From DAIOFH01 sp036745875 (lineage in GTDB: Bacteria > Planctomycetota > SZUA-567), in the NCBI GenBank assembly GCA_036745875.1, contig DAIOFH010000110.1, positions 1-13,325 of the forward strand: a stretch of 13,325 bases of DNA, in the 5' to 3' direction. Under the pieces are notes generated by a model. That model had not been told where the DNA came from, searched no databases, and saw only the letters and a program-made list of their open reading frames with translations. The position numbers and the translations under genes are program-made. Shown here piece by piece: positions 1 through 6,319 of this stretch (the first letter of the stretch is position 1; each line of letters starts with the position of its first letter).

Positions 1-49
1 AGGCCCCTTACTGCGTTTTCCGGCACAACTATGCCAAGCCAAAACGCGC

Positions 50-70
50 AAAAGGTAGGGCCAACCTTTT
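50..70. terminator. possible bidirectional terminator after the class II aldolase
   Basis: AAAAGGT (50-56) and ACCTTTT (64-70) form a 7-bp stem with a 7-nt loop. The A-tract and T-tract flanks allow it to work on either strand. It lies 28 nt past the aldolase stop. A second inverted repeat, GCGTTTTC (13-20) with GAAAACGC (73-80), encloses it. The stem is short and the U-tract is part of the stem, so confidence is modest. Confidence 0.35.
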
Positions 71-97
71 CAGAAAACGCTATAGATCAACAGTTTG

Positions 98-1174
98 TTA
101 CTGCATAAAGCGCTGGCGATAGCTTTCGACTTCCCAGCCTTCGATGAACTTGACAAAGCGGGGTTCGAGGTATTTGACCCCGCCGAAAGCGCCCGCATAC
201 TTGACGATCTGCGCTGCGTCCCAGGCCATCTCGAGCGCAAGGTCTGCAACCTTCTGACTGGAGCCGAAGCCGTACACGGCGTCCTTGGTCTCGACGACCC
301 TGGGCCAGTAGCCGAATTTCTTCTGGTACGCCGTCAGCCCCTCCGGGGTGACTTCGCCCTTCATCATGTAGGACTTCGAATAGACGATATGGTCGGGGGT
401 CAGCGCACCCTCCGGCACCGAGAACCAGCCGGAGGCGGCGGACGCTTTGGCATTGTCGGCCATCGTTTCGGCGGCGGTTTTCTTCGCCATGTCGGCGCGG
501 TCCTTCGCCGGTTCGGCTTTCCTTTCCGGATCGGAGAACAGGCCCGCGTCCTTGATGATCTTTTCGATCTTGGTCATCACCTCGTCATAAAGTCGGCGGA
601 TGCCGTCCGCGTCGTCGTGGGCGATGAAGACGCCGTGGTTGGCGAGGAAGAGAATCTCCGGCGCTTTGCCCTTTTCCTTCTGGTGCTTGACGATTTCGTC
701 GCGGATGACCTTGGAAAGCTTGTAGCCGGGTTCGACAAAATTGACCCAGAGGGCGTCGGGGAGGATTTGCCTGCAGACTTCCTCGCCTTTCTGGGAACAG
801 GTCATGCCGTTCACCACCGCCGGGTGGGTGTGGACGACGAAGCGCTGCGGGAATGTATTGTGCAGGGGCGCTTCCACCGACGGCCTGCCGTCGAACTGGG
901 GAAGGATGGTCGTCGTGATGTAGTCCTTCACGGCGCTCTCCCTCGCCTGGTCCTCTTCGGGGAAGGTCTGGCCGTACAGCCCGGTCATTTTCTCGCGGGA
1001 GACGCCCACGAATTTATCGCCGGTCATGTCCAGGAGGGAGATGCCGGACGGCTTGATCCACATGGTGACGTCGTTCTTGCAAGAGGTGTTGCCGCCGCCG
1101 CCGCGAACATAGCGGCATGCGCCGAATTCGACCGAAAGCTTGGTTATCACATCCAATAGCTCTGACTCGTTCAT
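98..1174 (-). CDS. class II (zinc-dependent) aldolase/adducin family protein, sugar-phosphate aldolase type
   Basis: A 358-residue protein of the class II aldolase/adducin fold, which cleaves or epimerises phosphorylated keto-sugars using a metal ion. The N-terminal GGGGNTSCK stretch (residues 25-33) and KPSG (41-44) match the phosphate-binding loops of the family. The likely metal and acid/base residues are E101, H115 and H117 (in VHTHP) and H180 (in LANHG). The extra C-terminal part (about 235-358, with TPDHIVY and FGGVKYL) resembles the aldolase half of bifunctional rhamnulose-1-phosphate aldolase/dehydrogenase proteins. The short-chain dehydrogenase half is absent, so this is a stand-alone aldolase. 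The ATG has AAAGG seven bases upstream. It lies 52 nt downstream of the second FIST gene on the same strand and is probably co-transcribed with it. The real substrate (rhamnulose-, fuculose- or another sugar phosphate) cannot be read from the sequence; no sugar kinase or isomerase lies nearby. Confidence 0.88.
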   Translation of the reverse strand: MNESELLDVITKLSVEFGACRYVRGGGGNTSCKNDVTMWIKPSGISLLDMTGDKFVGVSREKMTGLYGQTFPEEDQARESAVKDYITTTILPQFDGRPSVEAPLHNTFPQRFVVHTHPAVVNGMTCSQKGEEVCRQILPDALWVNFVEPGYKLSKVIRDEIVKHQKEKGKAPEILFLANHGVFIAHDDADGIRRLYDEVMTKIEKIIKDAGLFSDPERKAEPAKDRADMAKKTAAETMADNAKASAASGWFSVPEGALTPDHIVYSKSYMMKGEVTPEGLTAYQKKFGYWPRVVETKDAVYGFGSSQKVADLALEMAWDAAQIVKYAGAFGGVKYLEPRFVKFIEGWEVESYRQRFMQ

Positions 1175-1226
1175 TCCTTCGCCTTTCTCTTAAATTGACA
1201 ATGGACCGTGGATTATTGGTTACGAA

Positions 1227-2345
1227 TTACGAAAACACCGCCATGACCGCGGTCTGCGTCGAAAACGAGATATACGCTTCGCCGTAAGTCGAAAAGCCGA
1301 TCATTTCCGCATCGCCGAAAAGCTTGCCGTACTTGTCCAGGTCGCCGCTGTTTTTCAATACGATGGAGCGCAGGGCGCAGTCAAAATTGATCACCGCCCG
1401 GAACGGCCCTATTTCCTTGTGTTTTTCAGCCAGCGAATGCGCTGTTGTTTCGATAAGGTCTGTGGTGCTGAACACCGATACCGGCACACCTTCCTCCAGG
1501 GGGTAGATAAGGCGTATGCCGCCGCCGGGAACCAGCGAATCGATGGCGCGCAGGAACGGTTCGTTGAAGTTCACGATACCCAGGGGATGCCTGCCGAGTA
1601 TTGAGGGCGTCAACTGTTCCGGCTTCAGGCCAAGGGCCTCGGCGTACACTTCCACTGCCGGGCGGCCATCGAGGGTTTTCAGTATCTTTCGGTCTTCGTC
1701 GGAGCCCGTGACCATGAACTCCTTTCCCGTCGACACGGCGTTCTGCGTCTTGAACAGCGCGAAAGGTTTCTTCGGCTTGATGATCGCCAGCATCGCGGCC
1801 CGGTTGTATTTTACGCCGTTCAGGAACAGGGCGGTGTCCGAATGGGTAAAGTGGTCGCTGGCGCAGCCGCCGATGAAGACGATGTCGGAGCGGTCGCCGG
1901 AACTGGCAATGATGGTGTCGATGTTTTTGACCGGGTCGCCGTCGAAGAGGATAAGGCCGAAATACTCGGTGTAATCAAGTGTAGCGATGTCCTTGGCCAG
2001 GTCTTTTTCCAGGCGGGTGAGGGCATTGTTGATGCCGTCCGGATTATGCTCGATGTCGTCGGCGACAGTAACGACGAATTCGTCGAATGCATCCGGGCCG
2101 AAGGCCATGGCGGCAATGGAACCGTCATATAATTTGCAGCCGCTGTATTCCTCGAAGCTGGTACAGCCGAAAGTGACGACGCCGGGGAATGCATCCGCCA
2201 TCAATTTCCCGATATTGTCGGACTTGAAACGGGATGAGGCGAAAAACATCAATTGCTTTATCGCCTGTCCGGAAAATTGCTTCGCGAGATCGTCAACCGC
2301 CTCCTTGGCGTCTTTTTTAACGCTGTGTTTGGCCAGAAAATCCAT
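1227..2345 (-). CDS. stand-alone FIST-domain protein (copy 1), predicted small-ligand sensor
   Basis: A 372-residue protein covered by a FIST_N domain (about 28-205, with FPGVVTFGCTSFEE and FIGGCASDHF) and a FIST_C domain (about 220-355, with RPAVEVYAE and, near the C-terminus, GFSTYGEAY). FIST domains are predicted extracytoplasmic or cytoplasmic sensors of small ligands, often linked to amino-acid genes. They are usually fused to or placed beside kinases, cyclases or chemoreceptors. Here there is no signal peptide, membrane segment or output domain, so the protein is probably cytoplasmic and must signal through a partner not visible here. It is a clear tandem paralogue of the next gene upstream: both begin MDFLAK, share KQFSG near residue 25-30 and RPAVEVYAEA, and are the same length within one residue. 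The start has AAGGGAG five bases before the ATG. It probably belongs to one transcript with copy 2 (77-nt gap). Confidence 0.87.
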   Translation of the reverse strand: MDFLAKHSVKKDAKEAVDDLAKQFSGQAIKQLMFFASSRFKSDNIGKLMADAFPGVVTFGCTSFEEYSGCKLYDGSIAAMAFGPDAFDEFVVTVADDIEHNPDGINNALTRLEKDLAKDIATLDYTEYFGLILFDGDPVKNIDTIIASSGDRSDIVFIGGCASDHFTHSDTALFLNGVKYNRAAMLAIIKPKKPFALFKTQNAVSTGKEFMVTGSDEDRKILKTLDGRPAVEVYAEALGLKPEQLTPSILGRHPLGIVNFNEPFLRAIDSLVPGGGIRLIYPLEEGVPVSVFSTTDLIETTAHSLAEKHKEIGPFRAVINFDCALRSIVLKNSGDLDKYGKLFGDAEMIGFSTYGEAYISFSTQTAVMAVFS

Positions 2346-2392
2346 GCGTGCTCCCTTGAGTCGAACATGTCGAAATTCGGATGGTGTATGGA

Positions 2393-2420
2393 TAACGCTT
2401 CCGAAGGTGCCATGGCGTTA
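2393..2420. repeat. inverted repeat at the 3' end of FIST copy 2
   Basis: TAACGC (2393-2398) pairs with GCGTTA (2415-2420) around a 16-nt loop, in the gap between the two FIST genes. There is no following T-run on the minus strand, so it is not a convincing terminator. It could stabilise the upstream mRNA or cause partial stopping. Confidence 0.25.
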
Positions 2421-2422
2421 CT

Positions 2423-3538
2423 TTATTCAAAAAGCGCCATTACGGAAGTTTGGTTGATAAAGCCGATGTATGTCTCGCCGTAAGTGGAAAAACCGACCGT
2501 TTCAATGCCGTCGAAGAGCTGTGCGTATTTCGGGTAGTTTTTGCTTTCCGCGAGCATAAGTGCGCGATGGGCGCAGTCGAAATCCAGTATGGCGCGGATA
2601 CCGGTCAGGCTTTGGCGGGCAGAGGCGAGGTCCTTGGCCGTCCGTTCGACAATATCCGACGGTTTCATCAGCCTGAGCCTGAGGCCGTCCTTGACCGCGC
2701 AGAACAGCTGCACGCCGCCATCGTCAAGCTTTTGCCTGATGGTGCGGATAAATGGCTGATCCTCGACCATAAGGCCAAAGGGATGGTAGAGGAACACTTC
2801 GGGCGTCAGGTCATCGACCTTCATTCCCATGGCTTCAGCATACACTTCCACTGCGGGACGGTTGTCGAGGGTGTGGATGATCTTGTTGCTTTCATCAGCC
2901 GAGGTGACCAGGAACGAGTGTTCGGTGGGAACGGCGCTCTGGGTTTTCAGCAGGCTGAAGCCGCGCCTCGGTTTGAGGATCGCCAGTACCGCCGCGTCCG
3001 AATGGGTTTGGCCTTCATAGTAAACTTTGACGTCGGTGAAGGTGAAATTGTCCGAAGCATAGCCGCCGATGAAGGTTATGTCTGAAATATTGCCGATTCG
3101 TTCCAGAAAGTGCTCTATCCCCGCCGAGCCGCCGTCGAAAAGGGTCAGCCCGAAGTATTCTTTGTAATTCAGGTCCATTACTTTGGCGTCAAGCTGCTTT
3201 TCCAGCCGGGCGAAAGCCTTTTCCAACGACCACGGGTCTGAGGATATGTTTTTGGCGACAGTCACCGCAGCTTCTTCGAAAGCGTCTTCCGAAAATGCCA
3301 TGGCGGCGATGGAATTGTGGTGAATACCGGCGTTGACGATTTCCGCGTAGCTGGAACAGCCGAACACCAAGGCTCCGGGAAATGCTTCGGGAATGATGGC
3401 GCTGATATAAGCACTGTCATAACTTGTTGAAGCAAAATAAATCAACAATTTGACCGGAAATCCGGAAAATTGTTTTTGCAAATCCTCGATCGCGCTGCGA
3501 ACATCTTTTTCCGTCGTGTACTTGGCAAGGAAATCCAT
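2423..3538 (-). CDS. stand-alone FIST-domain protein (copy 2), predicted small-ligand sensor
   Basis: A 371-residue FIST protein with FIST_N (about 28-205; FPGALVFGCSSYAE, FIGGYASDNF) and FIST_C (about 220-355; RPAVEVYAEAMG and the terminal GFSTYGETYIGF). It is roughly 40-50% identical by eye to copy 1 over the full length, so the pair arose by gene duplication. The divergence is spread over the protein, with the two ends and the RPAVEVYAE stretch best kept. Copy 1 has cysteines (GCTS, GCAS, DCAL) where copy 2 has GCSS, GYAS and DCAH, so ligand preference may differ. The ATG is preceded by AAGGG at about seven bases. The gene is first in a probable FIST-FIST-aldolase transcript starting from the promoter candidate at 3594-3622. 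It has no signal peptide and no output domain. The function beyond ligand sensing is unknown. Confidence 0.87.
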   Translation of the reverse strand: MDFLAKYTTEKDVRSAIEDLQKQFSGFPVKLLIYFASTSYDSAYISAIIPEAFPGALVFGCSSYAEIVNAGIHHNSIAAMAFSEDAFEEAAVTVAKNISSDPWSLEKAFARLEKQLDAKVMDLNYKEYFGLTLFDGGSAGIEHFLERIGNISDITFIGGYASDNFTFTDVKVYYEGQTHSDAAVLAILKPRRGFSLLKTQSAVPTEHSFLVTSADESNKIIHTLDNRPAVEVYAEAMGMKVDDLTPEVFLYHPFGLMVEDQPFIRTIRQKLDDGGVQLFCAVKDGLRLRLMKPSDIVERTAKDLASARQSLTGIRAILDFDCAHRALMLAESKNYPKYAQLFDGIETVGFSTYGETYIGFINQTSVMALFE

Positions 3539-3593
3539 GTATGACCCTTATATGCTATGGCGCTTCCGATAAACAAGCCATCACCGACGCTTA

Positions 3594-3622
3594 ACTATAC
3601 AGGCGTATATCCGGCAATACAA
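3594..3622 (-). promoter_or_regulatory. candidate sigma-70-type promoter for the FIST genes
   Basis: On the minus strand a -35-like TTGTAT (3622-3617) and a -10-like TATAGT (3599-3594) are 17 bases apart. The region just upstream (3623-3640) is very AT-rich and contains the palindrome ATATTTAAATAT, like an UP element. Predicted transcription starts near 3587 and leaves a leader of about 50 nt before the FIST copy 2 ATG. The -10 matches 5 of 6 consensus bases; the -35 matches only TTG. Confidence 0.45.
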
Positions 3623-3673
3623 TATATTTAAATATGTATTATGCGGTAAAGGGCATGGCGGGCAATGAAAAAA

Positions 3674-4333
3674 TCACTCGTCCCTCGGCAACAGCCCGCC
3701 GCGCTTACCAAGGCACCAGCCACAATTGCCGCATACACCGGTATCAAGGTCATACAGCCGCCTATGCAAAAATTGCCGGGCGCAGCCGCTGTTTTCGATC
3801 CATTCGATTGAATCGGCCAATTCTTTTCGGAGCTTTTCCGGATGAAGTTGGCCGCAGCCGGGACCAGCCTTGGCAAGTGCGTCTATCTCGGAAAGGCGAA
3901 GATTGCGGTCGCGTTCGGAAGCGAAAAATTCAATATCCGCGAGCAGTCCGTCCTTTCCCGTCGCTTCGATGTCGGCGAGGGCGGCAGGCAGTGCCGGGGG
4001 AATGTTCATCACATACATTTGCCTGACGTCCCGGCGCTCCGGGACCGGGGTATCCCCGACCGCGACCAGGGCGGGCCGGTCTGCGGTTTGAAACCAGCTT
4101 TCGCATTGCGCCTGCTCGGGTTCCGACTGCAGGCGGGAAAGGATGCGTACTTCCCTCCCTGTTTTCACCAGCAGGTCAAACATGTTTTTGGCCGCATGCT
4201 GGTCGCGAACGCGGGCCACCAGGGCGCCGATCCGTTCCCGCGCATCGATCCTGGCCCATAAAAGCCGCCCCTTGTCGCGGCTGCGACAAGGGGTGAGGCG
4301 GATAACCGAATTGGTTTGTCTTGAAAAAGACAC
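3674..4333 (-). CDS. degenerate stand-alone RecQ helicase C-terminal fragment (helicase domain 2 plus zinc-binding domain)
   Basis: About 219 residues, colinear with the second helicase domain and zinc-binding domain of RecQ. SFSRQTN at the N-terminus fits the SFDRPN entry to domain 2. IPPALPAALADIEATGKDG (about 111-129) fits the stretch IPRNIESYYQETGRAGRDG. C184 and CGNCGWC (C201, C204, C207) keep the exact C-x16-C-x2-C-x2-C spacing of RecQ. The catalytic motifs are lost: motif V (ATxAFGMG) is VAVGDTPV and motif VI QETGRAGRDG is DIEATGKDG, without the arginine finger. The first RecA-like domain (Walker A and DEAH box) is missing altogether, so it cannot be an ATPase. It has no frameshifts, and third-position GC is normal, so it looks translated. 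GTG at 4333 is chosen because AGGTGA lies five bases upstream; GTG at 4342 is the alternative. It follows asd by 21 nt in the same frame. It may bind DNA or a partner through the zinc domain, or be a decaying remnant. Confidence 0.72.
   Translation of the reverse strand: MSFSRQTNSVIRLTPCRSRDKGRLLWARIDARERIGALVARVRDQHAAKNMFDLLVKTGREVRILSRLQSEPEQAQCESWFQTADRPALVAVGDTPVPERRDVRQMYVMNIPPALPAALADIEATGKDGLLADIEFFASERDRNLRLSEIDALAKAGPGCGQLHPEKLRKELADSIEWIENSGCARQFLHRRLYDLDTGVCGNCGWCLGKRGGLLPRDE
4269..4294 (-). terminator. perfect 11-bp hairpin: asd terminator or attenuator inside the RecQ-like gene
   Basis: CCCCTTGTCGC (4269-4279) and GCGACAAGGGG (4284-4294) pair perfectly around a 4-nt loop. On the minus strand the stem is followed by CGGCTTTTAT, a short U-run after a 4-nt gap. 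It lies about 60 nt after the asd stop codon and inside the first 25 codons of the RecQ-like gene. It can end most asd transcripts and allow only partial read-through into the RecQ-like gene. Confidence 0.55.
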
Positions 4334-4354
4334 AGTTGTCACCTGAACGGAAAG

Positions 4355-5353
4355 TTACAGCAATTCCGCGATCTGCACGGCATTCAGGGCCGCGCCCTTG
4401 AGGATCTGGTCGCCGGCGACCCAAAGCATCAGTCCGCGCCCGGGGAGGCTGATGTCTTCGCGGATGCGGCCGACAAGGACATCGTCCTGTCCCGCCGCGT
4501 CCAGGGGCTGGGGCGATCGGTTTTGCGAACGGTCGTCCAGTACCTTGACGCCGGGGGCTTTTTCCAGAATGGCGCGGGCCTCTCCCGGGGTCATGGGGTT
4601 GGTGAATTCGAGCATTATCGATTCACAGTGTGCGCGCATGACCGGGACGCGGATACAGGTCGCCGCGACCATGATGCCGGGCGCACCGAAGATCTTCCGC
4701 GTTTCGTCGGTCATCTTCATCTCTTCCTGGTTGTAGCCATTTTCATACAGCTTGGAGTTGTGTGAAAATACATTCATGGTCAACTGGTAGGGAAATACTT
4801 TGGGTTCGACCTTTTTCCCTTCGACCCAGGCGCGGGTTGTGGCTTCCAGTTCGTCCATGGCGGGTTTTCCCGCGCCGGAGGCGGCCTGGTAGGTGCTGAC
4901 CAGGATGCGCTTCAGTGGGTTGACCTGATGCAGCGGCCAGACCGGGACGTTCATGATGATGGTGGAGCAGTTTGGGTTGGCGATGATGCCCTTGGGGCGG
5001 TTCTTCGCCGCTTCCGGGTTGATTTCCGGTATGACCAGGGGACATTCCGGATCCATGCGGTAAGCGGACGAATTGTCCACCACCACCGCGCCCGCCTTGA
5101 CCGCGGCAGGGCCGAATTCCTGGGACTGGTCGGATTCCACCGCCATGAGGGCAATATCCACGCCTTCGAACGATTTTACGGTGGCTTCGGTGATAGTCAG
5201 GTCTTTGCCTTTGAATTTAATGGTTTTTCCGGCCGAGCGGGCGGAAGCCATGACGGTAATGTTCCCAATGGGGAAATTCCTTTTCTCGAGGCAAGCCAAC
5301 ATTTCCTGACCAACAGCGCCGGTGACGCCAACCACCGCAACATTCTTTGACAC
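4355..5353 (-). CDS. asd: aspartate-semialdehyde dehydrogenase
   Basis: A 332-residue cytoplasmic enzyme that reduces L-aspartyl-4-phosphate with NADPH to L-aspartate-4-semialdehyde. This is the branch point towards lysine/diaminopimelate, threonine and methionine, and so towards peptidoglycan. The N-terminal GVTGAVG (9-15) is the nucleotide-binding loop. The catalytic cysteine is C129 in NPNCSTI, with Q156 in the STYQAASGAG stretch and R235/H242 in the RVPVMRAHCE stretch, all as expected. Length is usual for the bacterial family. The start is GTG at 5353, set by GGAGAGGAAA a few bases upstream. It is the first identifiable gene of a minus-strand block and is followed after 21 nt by the RecQ-like fragment, with a strong hairpin just downstream. 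Its leader holds another strong hairpin (5399-5426) and a palindrome (5460-5471). I saw no lysine-riboswitch sequence in the leader. Confidence 0.96.
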   Translation of the reverse strand: MSKNVAVVGVTGAVGQEMLACLEKRNFPIGNITVMASARSAGKTIKFKGKDLTITEATVKSFEGVDIALMAVESDQSQEFGPAAVKAGAVVVDNSSAYRMDPECPLVIPEINPEAAKNRPKGIIANPNCSTIIMNVPVWPLHQVNPLKRILVSTYQAASGAGKPAMDELEATTRAWVEGKKVEPKVFPYQLTMNVFSHNSKLYENGYNQEEMKMTDETRKIFGAPGIMVAATCIRVPVMRAHCESIMLEFTNPMTPGEARAILEKAPGVKVLDDRSQNRSPQPLDAAGQDDVLVGRIREDISLPGRGLMLWVAGDQILKGAALNAVQIAELL

Positions 5354-5355
5354 GG

Positions 5356-5460
5356 TTATTTCCTCTCCATAACAAAAACTCCCCTTACATAAAAATACCC
5401 TTTCCCCTGGACATCCATGGGAAAGGAGGGAAGGTCGAAGCGTTCTATCCCGCTCTCCAT
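5356..5460 (-). CDS. possible 34-residue leader ORF upstream of asd
   Basis: An ATG at 5460 opens a 34-codon frame (starting MESGIERFD, ending VFVMERK) whose TAA lies two bases before the asd GTG. The asd ribosome-binding site falls within its last codons. This layout is typical of translational coupling. It also spans the leader hairpin. An upstream AAAGG is about 11 bases from the ATG. The frame is open further upstream, with no sign of homology. It could equally be chance, and no recognisable attenuator codon run is present. Confidence 0.2.
   Translation of the reverse strand: MESGIERFDLPSFPMDVQGKGYFYVRGVFVMERK
5399..5426 (-). promoter_or_regulatory. strong leader hairpin of asd
   Basis: CCTTTCCC (5399-5406) and GGGAAAGG (5419-5426) form a perfect 8-bp stem, extended inside by TGG/CCA after one mismatch to a 4-nt loop. 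On the minus strand it is followed by GGGTATTTTTAT, so it looks like a terminator with a weak U-run about 45 nt before the asd start. It may be a transcriptional attenuator of asd, or an mRNA-stability stem. Confidence 0.4.
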
Positions 5461-5471
5461 TACATATGTAA
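5460..5471. promoter_or_regulatory. 12-bp palindrome, candidate operator
   Basis: TTACATATGTAA is a perfect palindrome between the divergent asd and 5575 genes. On the minus strand it overlaps a -10-like TGTAAT (5464-5459). Its 10-bp core occurs once more in the window, at 7169-7178, also intergenic. Confidence 0.35.
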
Positions 5472-5574
5472 CCTTTGAGGGCGGATTACTCTTTACCTGA
5501 ATATTAATGTACGGTTGGCTGAAAACAACAGATTTTATTTCTTTTTCTGGTTTTTGTTGAATTTCTTTTTTTTT

Positions 5575-6096
5575 ATGGCCGATAAAAAAACTATAGGGAA
5601 AGTTATCAGCCGCGAGAAAACGGAACGGAAAACAGCCATCATGTTCAAGAAAGTCGTCGATCGCTTCCGCAGTAAAGAAAAAACCGCCCATGTCCGGCGT
5701 GATCGCGCGACGCAGTTGATGGAATACCTCCAGGCGAACAACAGCCTGGTTCTCGACCGCGAAGGCTTGGCGCTCGTGGGCATGAGCCGCAAACAGGCTT
5801 TTCAGACCGTGTACGACCTGGTGGTGAACGAAAGCATCCAGATGCGGGCCGAATCCGACGGCAAGGTCATCATCATGACGAATGCGGAGTATATCCGTCA
5901 GAAGGAAGACAAGGCCAGGGAAACATGGGCCAAGGAAGCCGGGCTCAAGATGGCGGGCGACGCGAAAGACTCGGACCTCCTCCTCAACGTCGACGAAGAC
6001 AATCCGGACATTATGTACGCCGAGGGGAAAAGTTTGCCGGAACGTGAGCGTGATCCCTGGATTTCTTTTGACGACGCGTTTTTCGATCGTGATTAA
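5575..6096 (+). CDS. hypothetical protein, possible winged-helix fold
   Basis: I do not recognise a family. From ATG 5575 the protein is 173 residues. A second ATG at 5641 (151 residues, starting MFKKVVDRFRS) is equally possible. Neither has a good ribosome-binding site, though GGAACGGAA lies about ten bases before 5641. The N-terminal third is lysine/arginine-rich and the C-terminal third is very acidic (LLLNVDEDNPD, SFDDAFFD). The middle, from RATQLMEYLQ through GMSRKQAFQTVYDLV to DGKVIIMT, has the helix-helix-helix-hairpin rhythm of a winged helix-turn-helix, so a DNA-binding role is possible but unproven. No signal peptide or membrane segment is present from either start. Third-position GC is normal and the reading frame is clean, supporting a real gene. 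It is transcribed divergently from asd and ends before an AT-rich gap. Confidence 0.62.
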   Translation: MADKKTIGKVISREKTERKTAIMFKKVVDRFRSKEKTAHVRRDRATQLMEYLQANNSLVLDREGLALVGMSRKQAFQTVYDLVVNESIQMRAESDGKVIIMTNAEYIRQKEDKARETWAKEAGLKMAGDAKDSDLLLNVDEDNPDIMYAEGKSLPERERDPWISFDDAFFDRD

Positions 6097-6162
6097 AAGT
6101 AAAGAAATACTCTAACCATCAACTTTAAACGTATTTATGGATTCGATATAACCATATGAAAA

Positions 6163-6168
6163 TATAAT
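6163..6168 (+). promoter_or_regulatory. -10-like TATAAT upstream of the 6320 gene
   Basis: A perfect -10 hexamer TATAAT lies in the AT-rich gap after the 5575 gene. The -35 region is poor. It would give a leader of about 145 nt containing the hairpin at 6218-6247. Weak evidence on its own. Confidence 0.3.
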
Positions 6169-6217
6169 GCATTATAAAAATCCCCATAAATGATACGCGA
6201 TTTCCTCCCCAACGGAT

Positions 6218-6247
6218 CCCTTGCCGGGAAGTGTTTCCCGGCAGGGG
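6218..6247 (+). promoter_or_regulatory. 13-bp leader hairpin upstream of the 6320 gene
   Basis: CCCTTGCCGGGAA (6218-6230) and TTCCCGGCAGGGG (6235-6247) pair over 13 positions with one T-G wobble and a 4-nt loop. On the plus strand it is followed by AATCTCATTTTGG, only a weak T-run. It is either the terminator of the 5575 gene or a structured leader of the 6320 gene, about 70 nt before its start. Confidence 0.45.
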
Positions 6248-6319
6248 AATCTCATTTTGGCAAAACGGTTGCAATCCAAGAGATTGGTTTTGTACTTGTT
6301 TTCCTGAGGAGGAAATACT

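Noticed and set aside
95..1159. A 354-codon open frame on the plus strand across the whole aldolase gene
   Set aside because: It is a shadow of the class II aldolase frame caused by high third-position GC. It has no domain, no ribosome-binding site, and is rich in the Gly/Arg/Val/His pattern typical of antisense reads.
3634..4261. Plus-strand frames over the RecQ-like gene
   Set aside because: The minus frame has good codon use, a Shine-Dalgarno site and a RecQ zinc motif; the plus frames have none of these.
5354..5574. Lysine riboswitch upstream of asd
   Set aside because: The leader is too short for the L-box and lacks its conserved junction sequences.
6248..6319. c-di-GMP (GEMM) riboswitch before the 6320 gene, suggested by GGCAAAACGG
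   Set aside because: Only a short resemblance; the paired helices and second conserved block of the class are not present.
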